Positions 1 through 5,901 of a stretch of DNA of 10,703 nucleotides are shown here, in pieces. The position numbers and the translations under genes were made by a program. Source of the stretch: Lachnospiraceae bacterium UBA3711 (GTDB taxonomy: Bacteria > Bacillota > Clostridia > Lachnospirales > Lachnospiraceae); contig DFHY01000065.1 of NCBI GenBank assembly GCA_002371345.1, forward strand, positions 556-11,258, written 5' to 3'. Numbering within the stretch: the stretch's first letter is position 1; each line of letters starts with the position of its first letter. A model generated the notes under the pieces. It saw only the letters and a program-made list of their open reading frames with translations. It was not told the origin of the DNA and searched no databases.

Positions 1-254
1 GATGAGCCATATCCGCCGTAAGAGCCGCTTCTGCTGCTTCCCGGGCCATAGCTGCTGTAGCCGCCGTCCTTCTCATGCTGGATCGCGTCATAGGCCTGCT
101 GTACTTCCTTGAACTTCTCCTCCGCCTGGGCCTTATTCGGATTGTTGATATTCGCGTCCGGATGGTATCTCCTGCTCAGAGTCCGGTAGGCTTTCTTTAC
201 CTCATCATCCGAAGCGCCTCTCTCCAGCCCCAGAACATCATACGGGTCTCTCAT
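1..254 (-). CDS. J-domain (DnaJ-like) co-chaperone, partial (C-terminus beyond window edge)
   Basis: The 84 visible residues start MRDPYDVLGLERGASDDEVK and contain a full J-domain, with the Hsp70-activating HPD motif at residues 31-33 (RRYHPDAN) and helix IV as KFKEVQQAYDAI near residues 48-58. J-domains stimulate the ATPase of DnaK-type Hsp70s. After about residue 62 the sequence becomes a Gly/Ser/Tyr-rich stretch, as in the G/F linker of DnaJ proteins, but here Tyr-rich. The ATG at 254..252 lies three bases after the TAA of the upstream DUF5685 gene, with AGAGGA six bases ahead of it, so the two genes are almost certainly co-transcribed and possibly translationally coupled. The gene runs off the window, so I cannot tell whether a zinc-finger or C-terminal substrate domain follows. 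The operon context argues for a specialised small J-protein rather than housekeeping DnaJ, since no grpE or dnaK is next to it. Confidence 0.9.
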   Translation of the reverse strand, partial: MRDPYDVLGLERGASDDEVKKAYRTLSRRYHPDANINNPNKAQAEEKFKEVQQAYDAIQHEKDGGYSSYGPGSSRSGSYGGYGS

Positions 255-257
255 CGA

Positions 258-1208
258 TTATCCTCTGCATCGTCCCGCCGGGTTCATTTCTCCAACGGGA
301 CCTCCCTTACTGTTTTTCTCATTCTCTCCGGCACTGATCGCTGTAAACCTTATCCAAATCCCCGAATACAGGATATTGCGCAGGAGCTCCACATCTCTTA
401 TGATCGGAAGACGCTCAAAAGCACGGCAGCAGCATGCGGCCGTGTCAGTCAGGATCTCCTTCAGAATTATCTCAAAACGCTCAGGCTCAAGTGCCTTCAG
501 CTCTGAGAGCACATTGAAGCTTCCGCTCTTCTCATCGGACTCAAGATCATCATAGGCGTCCATCAGACTGATAAACTTCCCCAGATAGAAGCCTGTTTCC
601 CTCAGGTCCTTCTCCCAGTGGTCCCTTCTCGGTACACAGATCTCTCCGAAGAAGTTTCCGGTGCATCCTGCCGTCAGTTCAATCCTCTTCAGGATTCTCT
701 CCAGCTTCTCACTGTATGAAATATCATCCTTGCCGGACTCTGCCGCCTGTACGCGTCCCTGCGATTCTATCTTCCTCAGCGCGCGTATGTTCACGGACAG
801 GGCTCTCTCCTGCCTCCTGTAGCGTACACGCAGCCTGCAGTAATCCTTATACAGAAGAAAAGCCGTGAGCCTGGCTGAATGCTTCCTGTCATCCTGCCAG
901 TCATCCAGCGCCTTTCTGTATGCAAGCATTACATTCATATCCGCAGCATATCGTGTATACGGGCTTGTCACCTCAAGATGCCTGACAGCCGGATGAACGA
1001 CACACCTTCTCCTGGTCTCATCCTCCTCCGGCTCATACAGCCCTGACAGGAGAACAGCGAGAAATGCCGCGTCGTATGACAGAAGCAGCTGCCCGCGCCT
1101 TCCATACCTCTCGTGCAGTTCATGGCACAATCCGCAGTAATACCCGCGGTACAGCTCCAGGTCCCTGACCTTCATCTCGGGACGGTTGACATTCACGTAT
1201 CCGAACAT
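258..1208 (-). CDS. DUF5685 family protein (function unknown)
   Basis: A 316-residue protein that I recognise as DUF5685, common in Clostridia. The N-terminus MFGYVNVNRPEMKVRDLELY followed by YYCGLC (Cys25, Cys28) is typical. I chose the ATG at 1208 because GAGGA (1216..1220) lies seven bases before it and family proteins begin at MFGY; an in-frame ATG at 1241 would add 11 residues and has no better ribosome binding site. Two acidic motifs stand out: DDWQDD near residues 102-107 and DAYDDLESD near 217-225, about 115 residues apart. The rest is mostly helical in character, with further Cys at TAGCTG and a CCC cluster near residues 258-261. No signal peptide or membrane segment is evident. It starts two bases after the stop of the zinc-ribbon gene and ends three bases before the J-domain gene. 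Function is not established; a metal- or diphosphate-binding helical fold is my inference. Confidence 0.85.
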   Translation of the reverse strand: MFGYVNVNRPEMKVRDLELYRGYYCGLCHELHERYGRRGQLLLSYDAAFLAVLLSGLYEPEEDETRRRCVVHPAVRHLEVTSPYTRYAADMNVMLAYRKALDDWQDDRKHSARLTAFLLYKDYCRLRVRYRRQERALSVNIRALRKIESQGRVQAAESGKDDISYSEKLERILKRIELTAGCTGNFFGEICVPRRDHWEKDLRETGFYLGKFISLMDAYDDLESDEKSGSFNVLSELKALEPERFEIILKEILTDTAACCCRAFERLPIIRDVELLRNILYSGIWIRFTAISAGENEKNSKGGPVGEMNPAGRCRG

Positions 1209-1210
1209 AC

Positions 1211-1612
1211 TCAGGTCCTCTTGCGGAATCTGGTCCTGCACCTGGGACAGGTGATCTCAACCATTCCTTTCCCGCACGGAATACGGATCTTCTGACTGCA
1301 CTTGGGGCACCGGAAGATCATGTTGTCTCCCTGCCTTATACCGCTTCCGCCGCCTTTGCCGAACAGTCCCATGACCTTGCCCTTAAGCTCCAGATACTTC
1401 TGATTCTCAGCATATCTGGCAGTCACGTTCCGCGACAGCATCCTGAAGTACACATATCCCAGAAGAAGCAGCACCAGTATACTAAGCAATGGGATGCGCA
1501 CAAAGAAGCTAAGCAGCAGAAGTATCAGGCACACCACAAGCAGAAACCTGGAAAACTGGTCCTGTCCGTAGCGTCCATACATAAATCGATTCAGCCGGTC
1601 TCTCCAGTTCAT
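1211..1612 (-). CDS. Small membrane protein with C-terminal zinc ribbon
   Basis: A 133-residue protein. Residues about 22-38 and 41-57 form two adjacent hydrophobic segments separated by a short RIP turn, predicting a membrane hairpin. A basic linker with GKGGGSG (residues 86-91) leads to a C-terminal Cys4 zinc ribbon with CPKC at 102-105 and CPRC at 122-125, plus an extra Cys113. The basic C-terminus (RFRKRT) suggests the ribbon is cytosolic. The ATG at 1612 is preceded by GAGGTG five bases upstream. The TGA stop is separated by only two bases from the DUF5685 start, so this is the first gene of a three-gene operon. I recognise the general layout from Lachnospiraceae genomes but no assigned function. 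The ribbon could bind nucleic acid or a protein partner at the membrane. Confidence 0.8.
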   Translation of the reverse strand: MNWRDRLNRFMYGRYGQDQFSRFLLVVCLILLLLSFFVRIPLLSILVLLLLGYVYFRMLSRNVTARYAENQKYLELKGKVMGLFGKGGGSGIRQGDNMIFRCPKCSQKIRIPCGKGMVEITCPRCRTRFRKRT

Positions 1613-1647
1613 TCTTACACCTCAATCCCGTATAACAATCAGCCGGA

Positions 1648-1663
1648 ATACTGTACTCAGTAT
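1648..1663. promoter_or_regulatory. Operator-like palindrome overlapping the candidate -10
   Basis: ATACTG (1648..1653) and CAGTAT (1658..1663) form a perfect 6-bp inverted repeat around a 4-base centre. The element covers the proposed -10 and part of the spacer of the zinc-ribbon operon promoter, which is where a repressor would act. No specific regulator can be named from the sequence. Confidence 0.35.
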
Positions 1664-1675
1664 GACAAACGTCAA
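1648..1675 (-). promoter_or_regulatory. Weak candidate sigma-A promoter for the zinc-ribbon/DUF5685/J-domain operon
   Basis: On the minus strand TTGACG (1670..1675) is followed after 16 bases by CAGTAT (1648..1653). The -35 is good (5 of 6) but the -10 is poor (3 of 6). It lies about 36 bases upstream of the ATG at 1612, leaving room for a short leader and the GAGGTG ribosome binding site. The location is right but the -10 makes this tentative; an activator or an alternative sigma factor would also fit. Confidence 0.35.
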
Positions 1676-1749
1676 AGTTCATTTTACTCTGTCGTCTGCC
1701 GCGCGGGATTCGCGCCGTCTTTTGGCGGCACACTTCCTTTGCGTATCCG

Positions 1750-1807
1750 CGCGCATCCTGCCGGAGATTTACAGTCAGCGCCAAAACACTTTCGACATTG
1801 ACTATAG
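1750..1807 (-). repeat. Dispersed palindromic intergenic repeat, copy A
   Basis: Read on the minus strand, these 58 bases run from CTATAGTCAATG to GGCAGGATGCGCG and align with copy B on the plus strand at 5841..5898. By hand I count about 49 identities over 60 aligned columns with two single-base gaps, and many differences are transitions. The large palindrome is degraded here: its arms (TATAGTCAATG and CGCTGACTGTA) match at 8 of 11 positions. The copy sits between the kinase stop and the zinc-ribbon operon promoter. It resembles a REP- or MITE-like non-coding repeat; no transposase is present. Confidence 0.6.
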
Positions 1808-1879
1808 GATAAATACTTTGTTCCTTTCAGGCAATAAGCCTGCGGCAGAATTCACTAAACGTTCACGGTATGAATTCCT

Positions 1880-4225
1880 TTACGGCTCTTCAGGAACTGG
1901 TGCGGATTCAAATGACAATTCGGCACAGAATGTATCTGACGTCGTCCTGATCCTGAAGTCTCCCTCCATGAGCTGAGTCAGGCTCATGGCTATGGACAGC
2001 CCGAGGCCGCTCCCCTCTGTGCTCCTGCTCTCGTCTCCCCTGACAAAACGCTCCTGAAGTTCCTGCGCGCTCTTGCTGAGTGTTTCCTTTGACTCGTTTT
2101 CAAATGAGCACAGCGCCTTCTGATCCCGCGACAGTATGCGGATCCTGACGGTGCTGCCCGGCATCGCATACTTGACTATATTGCCGAGGAGATTCTCCAG
2201 TACTCTCCAGAGCATATCCCCGTCCGCCCTGATCCACAGCGCACCCGTATCCTCTATATCCATCCTGAGCGGTATCTGCTCGAAACGGTCCTCGAACTCT
2301 CCCGCCGCCATACGCACCATTGACCTCAGATCAAGAACGGTCATATTAAGCTCCACATTTCCCGAGCTTATCCTGCTGACATCTATCAGATCCGTGATGA
2401 GGCTCTTCAGTCTGAGGGACTTTCTCTCAAGGATATCGATGTATTCGCGGGTTCTCTCATTCTCAGGCTCCTCACGTTTCAGCAGGTCGACATAGCTGAT
2501 AATCGAAGTCAGCGGGGTCTTCAGGTCGTGGGACAGGTTTGTGATAAGCTCAGCCTTCAGCCGCTCGCTGCTTATCATCGAATCCACCGCTTTCTGCAGA
2601 CCGTCTCCCATCTCATTTACCGCGTCTGCCATCTCCAGACTGTCCCCGGTCAGTGAGCCGGTGTCGATCCGGTAGTCCAGCCTGCCCATAGACAGCTCCC
2701 TCAGTCCGGCCCTCACACTCAGCTTGCCCAGGCGGTCCCTCAGCATATACAGAAGAAACGCAAGATCAAGCACAATCACGCTGACGATCCCGACAGTTCC
2801 GAAAAATCGCAGAAACACAAAATTCAGAAGAATGAACACCACATACAGGATCATCATCCTTGTCGAGGCGGCTCTGGCTTCCAGAACCTGTGAGCTGACC
2901 CTGAGTATCATGCAGGTCACACTGTTCTTCCACAGGCTCTTATGCCGTATTCTGCGGATCAGGCTGAGCAGTGACAGCAGGCATACCGCATACTCGGCAA
3001 CCACCGTTACGCTTATCCACGCTCCGCGCCACTGATCCGGTATATAAGAGCGCAGAATCATGCGGCTGAGGTAGAACCAGGACAATCCTGCCACCAGACA
3101 CAGCCCTGCGGCTATCTCGGTCGCCAGAAGATCGAATCCTTTCAGCGGAATCAAATCTTCAACCGTGCTTTTTCCTGTTATATAGACGCTCATCGCAAAG
3201 AGCAGGACAAGCATAACCAGCGCGGCCAGAGCACATGACAGGGCCATCGTCACAGCCGGCTTCCTCTTCTGATATGAAAGGTAATCTCTCCTCAGCTCGT
3301 CGCCTGTCGGATAGGACAGGTTCACCGCGATCGTGACACGCTCATTTGCGCCCTGGAAAACCGTATCCATGAACCAGCTTGCGGCCTCCTCATTCATGGT
3401 CAGCTCAGTGTTTGCCACCATGACGTCCATGGTGCGCACCCCGTCAAACAGGAACGTCAGGCCCGGGTCGTCCGCAATCGCTCCCCTGGCGGCCGCCACA
3501 CCCTTGACCCCGAGATTCGTGAACGACTGCTTGGTCGAAGTGTTCTCAATATAGTAAGCTATATTACTTGGCGCAAATGCATTTCCGGCGTTCTTCCCTG
3601 CCTGGTTGTCCTCCTCGTATGCCCTGTATCTGTCGTGAACATCCGTACTCGTCAGTATCAGACTCTGATAATACATCAGCAATGTCTCAAACGGAGTCTG
3701 TGACGCCCTCGCGGTCTCAGACAGCGGCAGGCCAGATACAGGAAGTATCATATCGCAGGACTTCTCGGCTCCGACCAGAGCCTCCCATGAATCACGGGCT
3801 CCCATTATCGTACCGGTTCCCTGTGCCGTTATGGCTTCTTCAAGAGCCTGCGCGAGTACCGGAATCTGCGGATAAAAATTGATAAGGTCGCTCAGCCGGT
3901 ATGTAAGGTTTTCGTTCCTGTTAGCCTCATCATTTACGCCCGATACATACTGACGGATATCAACCTCTTTGTTCAGGTCCGTTACTCCGTCTGTTCCGAA
4001 CAGGGCCTCATTCAGGCTCCTGTCCACCTCACGGCGGATAATAGTCTCCGTATCACGCAGAAATACGGCCGTCTCCTCAAAGGAGCGGCCTAACTGCGAG
4101 AGCTGCCAGGTACCGTCCAGCCAGTAGTTGACTGTCAGAAGCGCGGCCGATATAATTCCGACACACACGCACTGAAGGGCCACTATGGCAGCCTTTAGTC
4201 CGAAGCTGTAGCTGCTGTGTTTCAT
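1880..4225 (-). CDS. Multi-pass membrane sensor histidine kinase (VanS-like, HAMP-like + HisKA + HATPase)
   Basis: A 781-residue sensor kinase. A first hydrophobic helix (about 12-31) is followed by a roughly 290-residue extracytoplasmic region (about 32-322). Five more helices follow near 324-348, 365-386, 402-424, 455-475 and 478-496, then a HAMP-like linker (about 497-550). The HisKA domain carries the phospho-acceptor His566 in NLSHDLKTPL. The ATPase domain shows an N box (ENLLGNIVKY, 677-686) and a G2 box (EGSGLGLSI, 737-745), but a classical DxGxG G1 box is absent; FENES stands there, as in many Firmicute VanS-like kinases. The ATG at 4225 is the only start available before an in-frame stop, and its ribosome binding site is weak. 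The gene follows the response regulator after an unusually long 82-base gap. The outer domain matches no ligand-binding family I can name. The acyltransferase upstream hints at an envelope or lipid signal, which is inference. Confidence 0.9.
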   Translation of the reverse strand: MKHSSYSFGLKAAIVALQCVCVGIISAALLTVNYWLDGTWQLSQLGRSFEETAVFLRDTETIIRREVDRSLNEALFGTDGVTDLNKEVDIRQYVSGVNDEANRNENLTYRLSDLINFYPQIPVLAQALEEAITAQGTGTIMGARDSWEALVGAEKSCDMILPVSGLPLSETARASQTPFETLLMYYQSLILTSTDVHDRYRAYEEDNQAGKNAGNAFAPSNIAYYIENTSTKQSFTNLGVKGVAAARGAIADDPGLTFLFDGVRTMDVMVANTELTMNEEAASWFMDTVFQGANERVTIAVNLSYPTGDELRRDYLSYQKRKPAVTMALSCALAALVMLVLLFAMSVYITGKSTVEDLIPLKGFDLLATEIAAGLCLVAGLSWFYLSRMILRSYIPDQWRGAWISVTVVAEYAVCLLSLLSLIRRIRHKSLWKNSVTCMILRVSSQVLEARAASTRMMILYVVFILLNFVFLRFFGTVGIVSVIVLDLAFLLYMLRDRLGKLSVRAGLRELSMGRLDYRIDTGSLTGDSLEMADAVNEMGDGLQKAVDSMISSERLKAELITNLSHDLKTPLTSIISYVDLLKREEPENERTREYIDILERKSLRLKSLITDLIDVSRISSGNVELNMTVLDLRSMVRMAAGEFEDRFEQIPLRMDIEDTGALWIRADGDMLWRVLENLLGNIVKYAMPGSTVRIRILSRDQKALCSFENESKETLSKSAQELQERFVRGDESRSTEGSGLGLSIAMSLTQLMEGDFRIRTTSDTFCAELSFESAPVPEEP

Positions 4226-4251
4226 AGATGTTCAGAACTTCGTCGTGCGGG

Positions 4252-4280
4252 TTCCGTCAGGCGGCGCCTGTCCGCCGGAA
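4252..4280 (-). other. Hairpin between response regulator and kinase genes
   Basis: In the 82-base gap, CAGGC (4258..4262) and GCCTG (4266..4270) pair around GGC. A second layer, TTCCG (4252..4256) with CGGAA (4276..4280), pairs outside it, leaving a small asymmetric internal loop. No T-tract follows on the minus strand, so it is not an intrinsic terminator. An intra-operon hairpin of this kind could set the regulator to kinase ratio by stabilising the upstream mRNA or by hindering the weak kinase start. Confidence 0.45.
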
Positions 4281-4307
4281 GCGCATGGCAGTAAACCTTT
4301 CCGGTCA

Positions 4308-5027
4308 TCAGCCCAGGTCTTCGACCTTGTAGCCGATACCCCACATAACCTTGAGATACCTGGGGTTCTTCGGATCAATCTCTATCTTCTCGCGGATATG
4401 GCGTATATGCACCGTAACCGTATTGTCCGCGCAGAAAGCCTCCTCCTTCCAGATCTTCTCGTATATCTGGTCGATAGAGAACACCTTTCCCTTGTTCTTC
4501 AGGAGAAGCAGGAGGATATTATACTCAATCCTCGTAAGGCGTACGCTGTTTCCGTCCACGGTAACTTCCTTGCGGTCGTCGTCGATGACGAGTCCTCCGC
4601 TGTGATAGGTGTTGCGGCTGTCCTCATCCGTCTCCTGCATTGTCCCCAGAGAAGTATACCGGCGCAGCTGACTCTTGACGCGCGCCACAAGCTCCAGAGG
4701 ACTGAATGGCTTCGTTATGTAATCGTCCGCGCCGTAATTAAGCCCCATGATCTTATCCGTGTCCTGGCCCTTGGCCGACAGAATAATGATCGGTATGCTG
4801 GACTTCATGTTCTTGCGGATCTTCAGTACGGCGGTCATCCCGTCCATCTGAGGCATCATGATATCGATTATGAGCAGATGTATCTCCTCATTCTCAAGGA
4901 TCGAGAGCGCTTCAGCCCCGTCGTAAGCCTTCCGCACTTCGTAGCCTTCCTGCGTCAGATATATCTCAATCGCGTCAGTGATCTCCCTCTCGTCATCGCA
5001 CACAAGTATTCTGTAGCTGTCCGCCAT
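4308..5027 (-). CDS. OmpR/VanR-type response regulator
   Basis: A 239-residue transcription factor. The receiver domain (about 6-120) has the acidic pair Asp11/Asp12, phospho-acceptor Asp55 in LLIIDIMMPQMDG, conserved Ser84 (ILSAKG) and Lys106 (ITKPFSP). A linker carrying TDEDSRNTYHSG leads to a winged-helix DNA-binding domain (about 147-237), with LTRIEYNILLLLLKNKG, TVTVHIRHIREKIE as recognition helix and WGIGYKVE as the wing. Phosphorylation by the neighbouring kinase is expected to promote dimer binding to promoters. GGAGG lies seven bases before the ATG. It begins 39 bases after the acyltransferase stop, consistent with one transcript. Confidence 0.95.
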   Translation of the reverse strand: MADSYRILVCDDEREITDAIEIYLTQEGYEVRKAYDGAEALSILENEEIHLLIIDIMMPQMDGMTAVLKIRKNMKSSIPIIILSAKGQDTDKIMGLNYGADDYITKPFSPLELVARVKSQLRRYTSLGTMQETDEDSRNTYHSGGLVIDDDRKEVTVDGNSVRLTRIEYNILLLLLKNKGKVFSIDQIYEKIWKEEAFCADNTVTVHIRHIREKIEIDPKNPRYLKVMWGIGYKVEDLG

Positions 5028-5066
5028 AGCTTCGCCTCCCTCTTCAATCTGTCTCTCTCCGCACCT

Positions 5067-5807
5067 CTACAGCAGGTCGTGGTTCCTGTCAACCATCTCC
5101 TTGACAACCTGGCGGCATTTCGCGCCTATTCCCTTGAGTTCTTCTCTCGACAGAGAAGCGGTCTCGATCGGCTTGCCGTATTCTATTATGACATGGCCGG
5201 GGATTACTCTCGGAAACTGCCGCTCAAAGCACTCCCGGGTCCCATTTACCGAAACCGGAACGATCGGGCACTTCGTCTTCGTCGCGATCTTGAAAGAGCC
5301 CTCGTGAAACTCCAGCAGCTCGCGCTCGTCCTCGCCGGTACCGCGCTTTCCCTCAGGGTAAATGCACATCGATACGCCCTGCTTCACATTCTCGATAGCC
5401 GCCAGGATCGACTGAAGGTTCTGACGAAGATCACCCTCCACCAGAAACTGGCAGTACAGCCTCTTCATCCATATAGGAAGGATCGGAACCCTGGTAAAGT
5501 CATTCTTCGCGACGAAGCCTGTCATGGTCGGAAATAACGGATATCCCAGGATGACATCAAGATAGCTCCTGTGATTTCCGATAAAAAGGCACGGACGGTC
5601 TGTCGGGATGTTCTCACGGCCGATAATATCAAGCTTGATGCCCAGCGGCAGGCTCACCGCCTTGAACGCGAACTGGAAAAAGCGGAAGCTTCCACGCTCT
5701 CCGAAATGAGGCCGCTTCCTCTGAATCAGCCACTGTATTCCCAGAAACGGCAAAGTCGCGATGAGAATAACCGCGGTCAGTATCACCGCAATGATAACTC
5801 TAATCAT
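5067..5807 (-). CDS. PlsC-family 1-acylglycerol-3-phosphate O-acyltransferase
   Basis: A 246-residue membrane-associated acyltransferase, close to the usual PlsC length. The family converts lysophosphatidic acid to phosphatidic acid with acyl-ACP, acyl-CoA or acyl-phosphate donors. A hydrophobic N-terminal helix (about 2-27) anchors it. Motif I is NHRSYLD with catalytic His79 and Asp84, motif III is YPEGKRG (150-156; the textbook form is FPEGTRS), and motif IV is VPVSV (183-187). The ATG at 5807 has a modest AGGGA eight bases upstream. It is the first gene of the presumed acyltransferase-regulator-kinase operon. Whether it is the housekeeping plsC or a paralogue acting on another lysolipid cannot be told from one window, so I give no symbol. 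Confidence 0.88.
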   Translation of the reverse strand: MIRVIIAVILTAVILIATLPFLGIQWLIQRKRPHFGERGSFRFFQFAFKAVSLPLGIKLDIIGRENIPTDRPCLFIGNHRSYLDVILGYPLFPTMTGFVAKNDFTRVPILPIWMKRLYCQFLVEGDLRQNLQSILAAIENVKQGVSMCIYPEGKRGTGEDERELLEFHEGSFKIATKTKCPIVPVSVNGTRECFERQFPRVIPGHVIIEYGKPIETASLSREELKGIGAKCRQVVKEMVDRNHDLL

Positions 5808-5840
5808 GATCTGTATCCCTGTCTAAGCAACTGTCATGTA

Positions 5841-5898
5841 CTATAGTCAACGTCAAAGCATTATGGCGTTGACTATACATCCTCCGTCAGGATGCGCG
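5841..5898 (+). repeat. Dispersed palindromic intergenic repeat, copy B
   Basis: This 58-base unit nearly fills the 94-base gap between malQ and the acyltransferase gene. It contains a perfect 11-bp inverted repeat, TATAGTCAACG (5842..5852) and CGTTGACTATA (5867..5877), around a 14-base loop. Directly after it comes a second hairpin, CATCCT (5878..5883) with AGGATG (5889..5894). Copy A at 1750..1807 is the inverted, diverged counterpart. No T-tract follows the hairpins, so it is not a standard terminator. It ends three bases from the malQ stop codon and must be present in any read-through transcript from malQ into the acyltransferase operon. Confidence 0.65.
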
Positions 5899-5901
5899 TC
5901 A

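Larger units (their letters stand above)
1613..1879. other. 267-base intergenic region: promoter, repeat copy A and several hairpins
   Basis: No credible gene is seen here. From the kinase side (1879) towards the zinc-ribbon gene the region holds a short inverted repeat CAGGC/GCCTG around 1829..1843 with no following T-tract, so it is not a convincing terminator for the kinase gene. It then holds repeat copy A (1750..1807), GC-rich hairpins (for example GCGCG/CGCGC at 1701..1715 and GCCGTC/GGCGGC around a TTTT loop near 1714..1729), and finally the promoter and operator-like palindrome next to the zinc-ribbon operon. The octamer TTTTGGCG occurs at 1720..1727 and, inverted, at 1779..1786. Confidence 0.6.

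Noticed and set aside
1829..1843. Inverted repeat after the kinase gene as an intrinsic terminator
   Set aside because: The 5-bp stem is followed by an A-rich rather than a T-rich stretch on the transcribed strand.
1509..1976. Small open frames in and around the 1613..1879 gap (91 codons minus, 104 codons plus)
   Set aside because: They overlap the zinc-ribbon or kinase genes in other frames and consist partly of repeat copy A; no start signal is seen.
4245..5537. Plus-strand open frame of 430 codons
   Set aside because: It runs antisense to the response regulator and acyltransferase genes, both of which show full catalytic motifs and ribosome binding sites. The plus-strand product shows no recognisable domain.
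5808..5901. Dedicated sigma-A promoter for the acyltransferase operon
   Set aside because: TTGAC-like -35 elements exist within the repeat, but no convincing -10 lies at a proper distance, so I did not annotate one.
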